NCBI GenBank assembly: GCA_019634615.1
Contig: JAHCAZ010000018.1
Location: 1 to 64,000, forward strand
From: Opitutaceae bacterium
GTDB taxonomy: Bacteria; Verrucomicrobiota; Verrucomicrobiia; Opitutales; Opitutaceae
Length of the DNA: 64,000 bases
Direction of reading: 5' to 3'
A program made the translations under genes and the position numbers. Below the pieces are notes generated by a model. The model searched no databases and had not been told where the DNA came from. It saw nothing but the letters and a program-made list of their open reading frames with translations. The first letter of the stretch is position 1. Each line of letters starts with the position of its first letter. Shown one piece after another: positions 25,699 through 35,670 of the stretch.

Positions 25699-26391
25699 AT
25701 GACTGATGACAATATGCTGAAAGTCGAGCGGCTCACGAAGATCTACGGCCCGGCCACCGGCGCGGGGGCGTTGACGGTGCTGCGCGAGGTGAGCTTCACG
25801 CTCGCGACGGGTTCGAGCCTCGCGGTCGTCGGCCCGAGCGGCAGCGGCAAGACCACGCTGCTTGGCCTGTGCGCGGGCCTCGACACGGCCACCCACGGCG
25901 ACGTGACCCTCGCCGGGGCGCGACTCGGGGCGCTGGACGAGGATGCCCGCGCCCGGGTGCGCAATGAGCACGTGGGTTTCGTGTTCCAGAATTTCCAGCT
26001 CATCCCGACCCTGACGGCCCTGGAGAACGTGCTCGTCCCCGTGGAGCTGAGGGGCGAGGGCGGACGCGAGGTCGAGGCGCGCGAGCTGCTCACCCGCGTC
26101 GGCCTCGGCGAGCGCTGCGACCACTACCCGGTGCAGCTTTCCGGCGGCGAACAGCAGCGGGTGGCGCTGGCCCGGGCGTTCATGAACCGGCCGAAGGTGC
26201 TGTTCTGCGACGAGCCGACGGGCAACCTCGACCACGACACGGCCACGGCCATGGCCGAGCTGATCTTCGGCCTCAACCGGGAGCGCGGCACCACGCTGGT
26301 CCTCGTGACCCATGATCTGGAGCTTGCGAAGCGCTGCCAGCGGATCATCCGCCTGCGCGGCGGCGCCGTCGTGAGTGATTCGACGCCATGA
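25699..26391 (+). CDS. ABC transporter ATPase (YbbA/LolD-like)
   Basis: A 230-aa ATPase of the MacB/LolD/FtsE group. Walker A is GPSGSGKTT, signature LSGGEQQRVALARA, Walker [12 protein letters not shown] and the H-loop sits in LVTHDLELAKRC. ATG 25,699 is preferred over GTG 25,687 and ATG 25,714; none has a good ribosome binding site. The permease gene overlaps its end by 4 bp. Similar pairs are thought to move hydrophobic molecules out of the inner membrane; the substrate here is unknown. Confidence 0.92.
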   Translation: MTDDNMLKVERLTKIYGPATGAGALTVLREVSFTLATGSSLAVVGPSGSGKTTLLGLCAGLDTATHGDVTLAGARLGALDEDARARVRNEHVGFVFQNFQLIPTLTALENVLVPVELRGEGGREVEARELLTRVGLGERCDHYPVQLSGGEQQRVALARAFMNRPKVLFCDEPTGNLDHDTATAMAELIFGLNRERGTTLVLVTHDLELAKRCQRIIRLRGGAVVSDSTP

Positions 26392-28922
26392 ATTTCGTCC
26401 TGCGCATGGCCTGGAAGGATTCGCGGGCGTCGCGGCGCCGGCTGGCGCTGTTTTCGCTCTCGGTCGTGCTCGGCATCGCCGCGCTCGTGGCGATCGGCTC
26501 GTTCGGGGCCAACCTGCGCGTGGCCATCGACGACCAGGCCCGGGGCCTGCTGGGCGCCGATCTCGTCATCACCTCGCGGCAGACGATCCCGCGGGCGGTC
26601 TGGGACCACCTGGCGACCGTGGGCGGCGAGCAGGCGAAGGAGGTGGCGTTCTCCTCGATGATGGTCTTTCCCGGCGCGGACGGCATCAACCGCACGCGGC
26701 TGGTGCAGGTGCGGGCGATCGAGGGCCGGTTCCCGTTCTATGGCGAGTTCCTGACGCAGCCGGCCGACGCCGCGGCGCGGCTGGCCGGCGGCGAGGCCGT
26801 GGTCGTGCTCGAGGAGACGCTGCTAAACCAATACGGGGTGAAGCCCGGCGACACCGTGCGGCTGGGCAAGGTGGACTTCACCGTGCTCGGCGCGGTGCTC
26901 AAGGTGCCCGGGGAGTCGGTGGCGGTGACCCAGCTCGCGCCGCGCGCCTTCATCCCGCTGGCGCAACTGGCGGCGACGCAGCTGGCGGGCCCGGGCAGCC
27001 TCGTGCGCCACCGCATCGCGCTCAAGCTGCCGGCCGACGTGGACCCGCTGGCGATCGAGCGGGCGATGCGCGAGAAGTTCCGCACGGAGCGCCTGGGCTA
27101 CGACACTGTCGAGGAACGTAAGCGCGACTTCGGGCGGGTGCTCGACAACGTGAACGCGTTCCTGAGCCTGGTCGGCTTCGTGGCGCTTTTCCTCGGGGCG
27201 ATCGGCGTCGCGAGCGCGATCCACGTGTACGTGCGGCAGAAGATCACGACCGTCGCGGTGCTGCGCTGCCTCGGGGCCAGCGCGCGGCAGAGTTTCGCCG
27301 TCTACCTCGTGCAGGGACTGGGCCTCGGGGTGTTCGGCGCCACGCTGGGCGCGGCGCTGGGCATCGGCGTGCAATTGCTGCTGCCGCTTCTGCTGGCGGA
27401 TTTGCTGCCGTTCGACGTCAATTTCTTCATCGCCTGGCCGGCGGTGGCGCGGGGCGTGGGCGCGGGGCTGGTGATCTGCCTCCTGTTCACGCTGCTGCCG
27501 CTGCTGACCGTGCGGCGGGTGTCGCCGCTCGTGGCCCTGCGCTCCGCCTTCGCGGAGCGGGTGGGCGGGCCCGACCCCTGGCGGGTGGCGCTCGGGGTCC
27601 TGATCGTGCTCGCCGTGGTGGGCTTCGCCATCTGGCAGACGCGGAGCCTGCCGCTCGGCCTCGGCTTCTCCGGCGCGCTTGGCGTGGGTTTCGGCGTGCT
27701 GGCGTCCCTCGCCCACGCGGTGGCCTGGGCGGCGCGGCGTTGGTGCCCGCGCGGCCTGCCCTATGTCGTGCGGCAGGGCGTGGCCAATCTCTACCGCCCG
27801 AACAACCGCACCGTGCTGCTCCTGCTGGCCCTCGGCCTGGGCACGTTTTTGATGCTCACGCTCTACCTGACGCGCACGACGCTGCTGGGCCAGATACAGG
27901 GGACCGGCGGCAACGGCCGCTCGAACCTGCTGTTCTTCGACATCCAGGACGACCAGATCGAGCCGCTCAACGCCCTGCTCGAGCGCGAGGGCGTCACGAC
28001 CCGCCAGCAGGCGCCGATCGTCACCATGCGCATCAAGGGCCTGCAGGGCCGGACCGTGGATGAGATCCTGGCCGACCGCGGCTCCGGCATCCCGGGCTGG
28101 ACGCTGCGGCGCGAGTACCGGTCGACCTTCCGCGGCGAGCTCACCGGCACCGAGACCCTGATCGGGGGCACCTTCACCGGGCGCGTGCCCGAGGGCACGG
28201 AGACGATCCCGGTCTCCATCGAGGAGGGCCTCGCCCGCGACATGCGGCTCAAGCTGGGCGACGAGCTGCAGTTCGACGTGCAGGGCGTCACGCTGGCGGC
28301 GCGCGTCGGCAGCATCCGCAAGGTCGACTGGCAGCGCCTGCAGCCGAACTTCTTCATCGTCTTCCCGGAGGGCGTGCTGGAGGCGGCGCCCAAGTTCTAC
28401 GTGATGGCGATGCGGGCGGAGACGCCGGCGGACTCGGCCCGGCTGCAGCAGGCGGTGGTGCGCGATTTCCCAAACGTGTCGGCCATCGACCTGACGCTGC
28501 TCCTGCAGACCTTCGACGGCATCTTCGCCAAGGTCTCGCTGGTGGTGCGCTTCATGGCGCTGTTCACTGTCGCGACCGGCGTGATCGTGCTCGTGGGGGC
28601 GGTGCTCACCGGGCGCTACCAGCGCATCCGCGAGACGGTCCTGTTGCGCACCCTGGGCGCGACGCGGCGACAGCTCACACAGATCCAGCTGGTCGAGTAT
28701 GCGATCCTGGGTGTGCTGGCGGCGGCGGTCGGGTGCATCCTCGCGGTGGCGGCGAACGCCTTGCTCGCCCATTTCGTGTTCAAGACCGCGGCGGCCTTCC
28801 CGGTCGGTTTCCTGGTCTTGACGGTGCTCGCGGTGACGGCCGTCACGCTGCTCACAGGCTTGCTTTCGAACCGCGGGGTGACCGACCATCCGCCCCTGGC
28901 GGTGCTCCGCCAGGAAACATGA
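26388..28922 (+). CDS. FtsX-like ABC permease (YbbP-like)
   Basis: Large membrane protein of 844 aa with the duplicated FtsX/YbbP arrangement: TM near residues 20-40, a periplasmic MacB-type core domain, three TM helices at about 255-380, further TM segments at about 400-490, a second periplasmic domain, and three terminal TM helices (about 710-830). Segments such as VAVLRCLGASARQSF and TVLLRTLGATRRQL are the conserved FtsX motifs that contact the ATPase. It overlaps both neighbours by 4 bp (ATGA), including the SlyD-like gene after it. Confidence 0.92.
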   Translation: MNFVLRMAWKDSRASRRRLALFSLSVVLGIAALVAIGSFGANLRVAIDDQARGLLGADLVITSRQTIPRAVWDHLATVGGEQAKEVAFSSMMVFPGADGINRTRLVQVRAIEGRFPFYGEFLTQPADAAARLAGGEAVVVLEETLLNQYGVKPGDTVRLGKVDFTVLGAVLKVPGESVAVTQLAPRAFIPLAQLAATQLAGPGSLVRHRIALKLPADVDPLAIERAMREKFRTERLGYDTVEERKRDFGRVLDNVNAFLSLVGFVALFLGAIGVASAIHVYVRQKITTVAVLRCLGASARQSFAVYLVQGLGLGVFGATLGAALGIGVQLLLPLLLADLLPFDVNFFIAWPAVARGVGAGLVICLLFTLLPLLTVRRVSPLVALRSAFAERVGGPDPWRVALGVLIVLAVVGFAIWQTRSLPLGLGFSGALGVGFGVLASLAHAVAWAARRWCPRGLPYVVRQGVANLYRPNNRTVLLLLALGLGTFLMLTLYLTRTTLLGQIQGTGGNGRSNLLFFDIQDDQIEPLNALLEREGVTTRQQAPIVTMRIKGLQGRTVDEILADRGSGIPGWTLRREYRSTFRGELTGTETLIGGTFTGRVPEGTETIPVSIEEGLARDMRLKLGDELQFDVQGVTLAARVGSIRKVDWQRLQPNFFIVFPEGVLEAAPKFYVMAMRAETPADSARLQQAVVRDFPNVSAIDLTLLLQTFDGIFAKVSLVVRFMALFTVATGVIVLVGAVLTGRYQRIRETVLLRTLGATRRQLTQIQLVEYAILGVLAAAVGCILAVAANALLAHFVFKTAAAFPVGFLVLTVLAVTAVTLLTGLLSNRGVTDHPPLAVLRQET

Positions 28923-29398
28923 CCCGCCACGTCGTCACCTTCCACTACACGCTGCGCGACCCCTCGGGCCGCGTCCTCGACACCTCCGCGGGCGGCGATC
29001 CGATCGTCTACCTCGAGGGTGCGGGCCAGATCATCGACGGCCTCGACGAACAGCTGCGCGGCGTCGCCGCCGGGACCAAGACCCGGGTGCAGGTGCCGGC
29101 GGCCCGCGCTTACGGCGACCATGACCCGGCGCAGGTGCAGCAGGTCCGGCGGGCGCAGCTGCCCGTCGACGGTGAGTTGAAGGTCGGCGACCAGTTCCAG
29201 GCGGGGGCCGACCGCTTCGCCCCGGTGGTCACGGTTGTCGCCATCGACGGCGACAAGGTCACCCTCGATGCAAACCATCCCCTGGCGGGCACGGACCTGA
29301 CCTTCGACGTCGAGATCGTCGCGGTCCGGGCGGCCACGGGGGAGGAGATTCAGCATGGGCATGCGCATGGCCGCGACGGACACGGGCATTGCCATTGA
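28919..29398 (+). CDS. SlyD-like FKBP peptidyl-prolyl isomerase
   Basis: Proline isomerase/chaperone of 159 aa. The FKBP core ([34 protein letters not shown]) is interrupted at about residues 65-130 by the insert-in-flap domain typical of SlyD. The C-terminus is histidine-rich ([15 protein letters not shown]), a nickel/zinc-binding tail as in SlyD. The start overlaps the stop of the permease gene, so it is probably translated with the ABC system; why the two are linked is not clear. Confidence 0.9.
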   Translation: MTRHVVTFHYTLRDPSGRVLDTSAGGDPIVYLEGAGQIIDGLDEQLRGVAAGTKTRVQVPAARAYGDHDPAQVQQVRRAQLPVDGELKVGDQFQAGADRFAPVVTVVAIDGDKVTLDANHPLAGTDLTFDVEIVAVRAATGEEIQHGHAHGRDGHGHCH

Positions 29399-29425
29399 GC
29401 GCCGGCTGGGCTTGCGTGGGCGGGC

Positions 29426-30163
29426 ATGAAGGCCCTCGGGATCGACATCGGCGGTTCGGCGATCAAGGGCGCGCCGGTCGACGTGCGCACGGGCCGGCTC
29501 CTGGCCGAGCGCCATCGGATCGCGACGCCGAGGCGCCTTTCGCCCGTCCAGATGGCGGGCGCGGTGCGCGAGATCGTCCGCCATTTCGAGTGGCAGGGTC
29601 CGGTCGGCATCGGCTTTCCCGGCGTGATCGCGGGTCGTCGGATCCTGACGTCGGCGAACCTGCACCCCAAATTCATCGGTTGTGACGGGGTCCGCTTGTT
29701 CTCCCGCGCGGCCGGCGGCCCGGTCGCCCTGATCAACGATGCCGCGGCCGCGGCCCATGCCGAGATGACCTGCGGCGCCGGCCGCGGCTTCACGGGCAAG
29801 ACGCTGCTGGTCACCCTGGGCACCGGGGTGGGGACGGCGCTGGCGCAGGACGGCGTGGTGTTTGCCTGCGAGCTCGGGCACTTCCCGTGGGAGGGCAAGT
29901 CGGCGGAGAAGTTCGTCGGCGCGGCCGCCCGTGGCCGCGAGGACCTGTCGTGGGTGCAATGGGGCAAGCGGCTGGGCCGGTATCTGCGCCAGCTCGAGGC
30001 CCTGCTCTGGCCAGAGCGGATCATCATCGGCGGCGGCGCCAGCGCCAAGCACCGCAAGTTCTTCCCGCACCTGAAGACGAGGGCCGAGGTGGTGCCGGCG
30101 CAGCTGCGCAACGGCGCCGGCATCGTCGGCGCCGCCCTCTGGGCGGCGCGGGACCGGGCCTGA
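29426..30163 (+). CDS. ppgK: Polyphosphate glucokinase (ROK family)
   Basis: Phosphorylates glucose with polyphosphate and possibly ATP; 245 aa, the normal length for the family. The phosphate loop [11 protein letters not shown] is at residues 5-15, and the catalytic aspartate lies in [12 protein letters not shown], where actinobacterial enzymes have [19 protein letters not shown] and the glucose-binding ELGHFPWEG follow, then [16 protein letters not shown]. It starts 27 bp after the slyD-like gene. Assignment to the polyphosphate-using subgroup rests on overall motif similarity, not on a diagnostic residue. Confidence 0.85.
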   Translation: MKALGIDIGGSAIKGAPVDVRTGRLLAERHRIATPRRLSPVQMAGAVREIVRHFEWQGPVGIGFPGVIAGRRILTSANLHPKFIGCDGVRLFSRAAGGPVALINDAAAAAHAEMTCGAGRGFTGKTLLVTLGTGVGTALAQDGVVFACELGHFPWEGKSAEKFVGAAARGREDLSWVQWGKRLGRYLRQLEALLWPERIIIGGGASAKHRKFFPHLKTRAEVVPAQLRNGAGIVGAALWAARDRA

Positions 30164-30215
30164 CCCGCGGGTGGCGACCGCCGGCCCCGCCCATCCCTCC
30201 CCGGGGCCATTCATC

Positions 30216-30233
30216 AAAGTTTCATGTAACTTT
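30216..30233. promoter_or_regulatory. AT-rich 18-bp palindrome, possible operator
   Basis: AAAGTT-T-CATG-T-AACTTT is symmetric at 16 of 18 positions. It is a rare AT-rich island in this GC-rich segment, lying between the polyphosphate glucokinase stop and the candidate leader RNA of the efflux operon. A dimeric regulator site is a reasonable guess; no binding protein is suggested by proximity. Confidence 0.45.
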
Positions 30234-30239
30234 TCCTGG

Positions 30240-30439
30240 GAGAGGGTGTTGTCGGTGCATGTCAGCAAGCTGCCTTCCGGCCCTGCCTCCCGTCCCCGTT
30301 CGTCGGCGCCCCCGCGCCGGCCACCGGGCGGTGGCGGTGATCGGACCGGGCGGATTGCTGGTATCGACAGCGCAAGAGTCAGTTCGTAGTGTCAGTTGTG
30401 TGTTGTGGAGGGGCTGTTGTGGGCCCCTCCACAATTTTT
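30240..30439 (+). ncRNA. Candidate structured leader RNA or small RNA before the efflux operon
   Basis: The 343-bp gap 30,164-30,506 has no convincing gene but strong RNA structure. TGTCG (30,250-30,254) pairs with CGACA (30,365-30,369) and CAGCAA (30,263-30,268) with TTGCTG (30,355-30,360), closing a domain. Inside it are two tetraloop hairpins: CGGCGC/GCGCCG (30,304-30,319) and CCACC/GGTGG (30,321-30,334). A terminator ends the element 67 nt before the efflux start codon. It could be a riboswitch-like attenuator or a stand-alone small RNA. It matches no RNA family I recognise. A 62-codon frame through it was not accepted as coding. Confidence 0.4.
30403..30439 (+). terminator. Strong intrinsic terminator
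   Basis: Perfect 12-bp stem TTGTGGAGGGGC (30,403-30,414) with GCCCCTCCACAA (30,423-30,434), 8-nt loop, then TTTTT. It lies 240 bp after the polyphosphate glucokinase stop and 67 bp before the efflux operon, so it ends either a read-through transcript or the leader RNA. Confidence 0.92.
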
Positions 30440-30506
30440 CGTGATCCCGTGATTCCTTTCCGCCGGCGCTGATCGGTGCCAATCTCCTCCCTTTCCTCCG
30501 AGTCCC

Positions 30507-31883
30507 ATGAACCAAGCCCCCTCCTCCGCTTCCGCTCCCGCCGGCGTACCGCGCCGCAAGTCCAAGAAAAAATGGATCATCATCGGCGCCTCCGTGCTCC
30601 TCGTCGTCCTCGTCGCCGCCGGCGTGATGAAGGGCCGCAACAAGGACCACGGCATCGTGGTCAGCACGGAAAAGGCCTTCGTGAAGACCATCACGCAGGT
30701 CGTGACCGCCACGGGCAAGGTCCAGCCCGAGGTCGAGGTCAAGATCTCGCCCGAGGTGGCCGGTGAGATCATCGAGCTGCCGGTCAAGGAGGGTAACCTC
30801 GTAAAGAAGGGCGACGTGCTCGTGCGCATCAAGCCCGACTACTATCAGGCCCAGCTCGAGCAGCAGGAGGCCTCGCTCCTCTCCGCCAAGGCCAGCAGCG
30901 TCCTGAGCAAGGCGCGGCTCCTCAAGGCCGAGCAGGACCTCAAGCAGGCCCAGGACCTCTACGCGAAGCAGCTCATCTCCGATGCCGACTACCTGAACGC
31001 CAAGACGAACCTCGACGTCGCCCAGGCCGAGTACGAGTCCTCCCTGGCCCAGATCCGCCGCACCGAGGGCTCGGTCGACCAGGCGCGCGACCAGCTGAGC
31101 AAGACCACCATCTACGCCCCGATCGACGGCAGCATCAGCTCGCTGACGAGCGAGGTCGGCGAGCGCGTCGTCGGCACCGGCCAGTTCGAGGGCACCGAGA
31201 TCATGCGCGTCGCCGACCTCAGCAACATGGAGGTGCGCGTGAAGGTGAACGAGAACGACATCGTCAACGTGAAGCTCGGCGACAAGGCTGTGCTCGCGGT
31301 CGATGCGCTGCCGGGCCGCAAGCTCGCCGGCACCGTCAAGGAGATCAGCTCCTCCGCCCAGGGCATCTCCTCCGCCAATTCCCAGACCACCGCTTCCGCC
31401 TCCGACGAGGTGGCCAACTTCCTCGTCAAGATCCGCATCGCCGAGCGCGACACCAAGCTGCGTCCCGGCATGAGCGCCACGGGTGACATCGAGACCCAGA
31501 CCGTCGAGAACGTCGTGGCCGTGCCGATCCAGAGCGTCACCGTCCGCGCCGAGGGCGGCAAGACCACCGAGGAGCTGCAGCAGCAGAAGGCCAAGGAGGC
31601 CCGCGAGAAGTCCGGCAACGAGCTCGAGGTCGCCGACGAGCGCATGGAGGCGCGCCGGCAGCGCGACCAGCTCAAGCGCGTCGTCTTCATCAAGGAGGGC
31701 GACAAGGTCCGGCTGCAGGCCGTCGAGACCGGCATCGCCGACAACACCCACATCGAGGTCAAGTCCGGCGTGAAGGCGGGCGACGAGGTGGTCTCCGGCA
31801 GCTATGCCGCCATCAGCCGCCGCCTGAAGGATGGGGCCAAGGTGCAGCTGGAGAAGCCGAAGAAGGAAGAGGAAAAGAAGTAA
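30507..31883 (+). CDS. MacA-like periplasmic adaptor of an efflux system
   Basis: Membrane-fusion (HlyD/RND adaptor family) protein of 458 aa. A cytoplasmic basic stretch RRKSKKK precedes one membrane anchor ([19 protein letters not shown], about 28-46). The biotinyl-lipoyl half motifs ([19 protein letters not shown] and [17 protein letters not shown]) flank a long coiled-coil hairpin (about 110-195), followed by beta-barrel and membrane-proximal domains. The C-terminus has an unusual charged insert rich in Lys, Glu and Gln (about 350-390). It heads an operon with an ATPase and two permeases, a split version of MacAB. No outer-membrane TolC partner is nearby. Confidence 0.92.
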   Translation: MNQAPSSASAPAGVPRRKSKKKWIIIGASVLLVVLVAAGVMKGRNKDHGIVVSTEKAFVKTITQVVTATGKVQPEVEVKISPEVAGEIIELPVKEGNLVKKGDVLVRIKPDYYQAQLEQQEASLLSAKASSVLSKARLLKAEQDLKQAQDLYAKQLISDADYLNAKTNLDVAQAEYESSLAQIRRTEGSVDQARDQLSKTTIYAPIDGSISSLTSEVGERVVGTGQFEGTEIMRVADLSNMEVRVKVNENDIVNVKLGDKAVLAVDALPGRKLAGTVKEISSSAQGISSANSQTTASASDEVANFLVKIRIAERDTKLRPGMSATGDIETQTVENVVAVPIQSVTVRAEGGKTTEELQQQKAKEAREKSGNELEVADERMEARRQRDQLKRVVFIKEGDKVRLQAVETGIADNTHIEVKSGVKAGDEVVSGSYAAISRRLKDGAKVQLEKPKKEEEKK

Positions 31884-31912
31884 GGCCGCCGCCGCGTCCA
31901 ACGCCCGCCGCC

Positions 31913-32650
31913 ATGACCCCTCCTCCCGCTCCCGCCGTCGCGCGCACCGTGCGCCCCCCCGGCCCCCTCGTCATCGAGATCGAGGGCGTGACGAAGCTCT
32001 ACAAGATGGGCTCGGAAACCATCCACGCCCTCCTCGGCGTGGCGTTGAAGATCCATCGCAACGAGTACCTTGCCATCATGGGCCCCTCGGGCTCCGGCAA
32101 GTCCACGCTGATGAACATGCTGGGCTGCCTCGATACCCCGACGGCCGGCCGCTACGAGTTCAACGGCAAGCACGTGGCCGCCATGTCCGACGACGAGCTG
32201 GCCGAGATCCGCAACAAGGAGATCGGCTTCGTCTTCCAGACCTTCAACCTCCTCCCGCGCTCGACCGCCCTGGCCAACGTCGAGCTGCCGCTGATCTACG
32301 CCGGGTACGCGGCGCACGAGCGCCGCGCCCGGGCCATCGAGGCGCTGGAGAACGTCGGCCTGGGCAACCGCATGCACCACAAGCCCAACGAGCTCTCCGG
32401 CGGCCAGCGCCAGCGCGTCGCCATCGCGCGCGCCCTGGTGAACCGGCCCTCGATCATCCTGGCCGACGAGCCCACCGGCAATCTCGACTCCCGCACCGGC
32501 GTGGAGATCATGGAGCTGTTCGAGCAGCTCTACGACCAGGGCAACACGATGATTGTCGTCACCCACGAGGAGGATATCGCCCGGCACGCCCGCCGCATCG
32601 TGCGGCTGCGCGACGGCCTGATCGAAAGCGACCGCCCCGCCGGCGATTGA
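31913..32650 (+). CDS. MacB/LolD-type ABC ATPase
   Basis: ATPase subunit of 245 aa with about 25 extra N-terminal residues rich in Pro and Ala. Walker A is GPSGSGKST, signature [14 protein letters not shown], Walker [13 protein letters not shown] and the H-loop is in [12 protein letters not shown]. It lies 29 bp after the adaptor gene and 19 bp before the first permease gene. In E. coli this domain is fused to the permease as MacB; here it is separate. Confidence 0.93.
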   Translation: MTPPPAPAVARTVRPPGPLVIEIEGVTKLYKMGSETIHALLGVALKIHRNEYLAIMGPSGSGKSTLMNMLGCLDTPTAGRYEFNGKHVAAMSDDELAEIRNKEIGFVFQTFNLLPRSTALANVELPLIYAGYAAHERRARAIEALENVGLGNRMHHKPNELSGGQRQRVAIARALVNRPSIILADEPTGNLDSRTGVEIMELFEQLYDQGNTMIVVTHEEDIARHARRIVRLRDGLIESDRPAGD

Positions 32651-32669
32651 CGCGCGGCCGCCCCGCCCC

Positions 32670-33923
32670 ATGCAGCGCATCCTGTACGAGATCTCGGAAT
32701 CCTTCCGCATCGCCTTCGCCCAGATCCGGGCGAACAAGATGCGCTCGGTGCTGACCGCCCTCGGCGTCATCATCGGCATCGTGGCCGTCACGCTCATGGG
32801 CACGGCCATCAACGGCATCGACCGCGGCTTCCAGAACAGCCTCGCGATGCTCGGCGACGACGTGCTCTACGTGCAGAAATGGCCGTGGGGCCCGGTCGAG
32901 GATTGGTGGAATTACCAGAACCGGCCGATCATCCGGCCCGAGCAGGCCGACCGGCTCAACCAGATCATCGAGGACACCCCGGGCTCGCTCCTGGAGGTCG
33001 CCGCGCCGGTCGCGGGCCGCGGCGCCTCGGTCAAGGCCGGCGCCAACCAGATCAACGGCGTGACCGTGTTCGGCACGACCGGCAACTACGCCCGGATGAT
33101 GTCGGCGGATTTCAAGGACGGCCGGCTCTTCAACGACGCCGAGGCGGCCGGCGGCCGCCAGGTCTGCGTGCTGGGCTTCGACGTGGCCGAGGCGCTGTTC
33201 CCGGCGGTATCGCCCCTCGATCAGACGGTGCTGATCCGGGGCCAGCCCTTCACGGTGATCGGCGTGCTCGCCAAGCAGGGGTCCTTCCTGGGCCTTTTCA
33301 GCTTCGACTCGCAGGTCATCATGCCGCTGAACGCCTACCGCAAGTATTTCGGCCTGAGCACCAACAGCGCCCAGCTGCGCGTCAAGGTGCGGGACAAGAA
33401 CCGCATGGACGAGGCCAAGGAGGAGCTGATCGGTGCCATGCGCCGCGTGCGCGGGCAGCTCCCGGGCGAACGCGACAACTTTTCCATCAACCAGCAGCAG
33501 GCCTTCCGCGAGCAGCTGGAGCCGGTCAAGTCGGGCATCGCGCTCGCGGGCCTGTTCATCACGGGCCTGTCCCTCTTCGTCGGCGCCATCGGCATCATGA
33601 ACATCACCTTCGTCTCCGTGAAGGAGCGCACGAAGGAGATCGGCACGCGCAAGGCGCTCGGTGCCCGTCGGCGCACGATCCTCCTGCAGTTCCTGATCGA
33701 GGCCGTCTCGATCTGCCTCATCGGCGGGGCCGTGGGCCTCTCGCTCACGTTCGGCTTGTGCCTGCTGCTGCAGGCGACGATGCCGAGCCTCCCGGTGGTC
33801 TTCTCCTTCAACCTCGTCATCGTCAGCATGATCGTCGCCGTCGCCACCGGCATCGTGTCCGGCTTCGCCCCCGCGTGGGGCGCGTCGCGCCTCGATCCCG
33901 TCGTCGCCCTGCGCTACGAGTGA
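32670..33923 (+). CDS. MacB-like ABC permease, first copy
   Basis: Membrane protein of 417 aa. One TM helix near residue 22-45 (SVLTALGVIIGIVAVTLMG), a periplasmic MacB core domain of about 220 residues, then three TM helices (about 285-310, 340-365, 370-395) within the FtsX domain. FVSVKERTKEIGTRKALGARRRTI is the conserved motif region. It ends LDPVVALRYE, as is common in the family. With the next gene it likely forms a heterodimeric permease served by the preceding ATPase. Confidence 0.92.
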   Translation: MQRILYEISESFRIAFAQIRANKMRSVLTALGVIIGIVAVTLMGTAINGIDRGFQNSLAMLGDDVLYVQKWPWGPVEDWWNYQNRPIIRPEQADRLNQIIEDTPGSLLEVAAPVAGRGASVKAGANQINGVTVFGTTGNYARMMSADFKDGRLFNDAEAAGGRQVCVLGFDVAEALFPAVSPLDQTVLIRGQPFTVIGVLAKQGSFLGLFSFDSQVIMPLNAYRKYFGLSTNSAQLRVKVRDKNRMDEAKEELIGAMRRVRGQLPGERDNFSINQQQAFREQLEPVKSGIALAGLFITGLSLFVGAIGIMNITFVSVKERTKEIGTRKALGARRRTILLQFLIEAVSICLIGGAVGLSLTFGLCLLLQATMPSLPVVFSFNLVIVSMIVAVATGIVSGFAPAWGASRLDPVVALRYE

Positions 33924-33935
33924 GGACCCTTCCCG

Positions 33936-35177
<1,242 letters not shown>

Positions 35178-35181
35178 GGCG

Positions 35182-35206
35182 CCGCCCGGGCGATGCGCCC
35201 GGGCGG
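35182..35206. terminator. GC-rich hairpin between convergent genes
   Basis: Perfect 11-bp stem CCGCCCGGGCG / CGCCCGGGCGG with a 3-nt loop (ATG). No T-tract on either strand, so it is not a typical intrinsic terminator, but it sits 4 bp after the efflux operon stop and 13 bp from the convergent gene's stop. Confidence 0.5.
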
Positions 35207-35219
35207 GGATTCCAACCGG

Positions 35220-35561
35220 TCAGGTCCGGACCGGCGCGGTGTAGGTCGCGGCACCGAAGCCCAGGATCGGGTAGAAGATGAACCCGAGCAGGGCCAGCCC
35301 GATGCCGAAGCCGGCCCCCTTGCCGAACGCCTTGGCCACGTCGATCGCGACCACGACGGCGATGACGATGTTGACCAGCGGGATCAGGAAGAGCAGCAGC
35401 CACCACCACGGGCGCGCGGCGATCTTCAGCAGGATGTAGACGTTGTAGATCGGGATGATGGCGGCCCAGCCGGGCTGGCCGGCCTTGGCGAACGTTTGCC
35501 AGAGACCGGCGATGACGAGGACGATAAGCGCCAGTTCGACGAGCAGGATCAGGAATGCCAT
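35220..35561 (-). CDS. DUF5684-type small membrane protein
   Basis: A 113-aa membrane protein with three to four hydrophobic helices. The motif FAKAGQPGWAAIIPIYNVYILLKIAARPWWW is characteristic of DUF5684 proteins, followed by VAKAFGKGAGFGIGLALLGFIFYPILGFG. ATG 35,561 begins directly at the first helix (MAFLILLVELALIVLV); an upstream frame adds an implausible basic tail. The family has no established function. It lies alone, downstream of the adenylate-kinase gene's 3' end on the opposite side of the efflux operon. Confidence 0.85.
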   Translation of the reverse strand: MAFLILLVELALIVLVIAGLWQTFAKAGQPGWAAIIPIYNVYILLKIAARPWWWLLLFLIPLVNIVIAVVVAIDVAKAFGKGAGFGIGLALLGFIFYPILGFGAATYTAPVRT

Positions 35562-35670
35562 GGGGATGTGGGGTTGAGTTGAAGCATGGACCCGGCGGGT
35601 CCGGACGTCCCTTTCCCTAGCGGCGTCCCGGGTCCGCCGCAAGCTGCATCCCGGGAGAGGGCGTCCGCCC

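Noticed and set aside
30303-30444. Short ORF(s) in the candidate leader RNA (up to about 62 codons)
   Set aside because: They run through the terminator hairpin and have no codon pattern; kept as an RNA, not a gene. Unlike the exporter leader, no pairing logic links a stop codon to the terminator.
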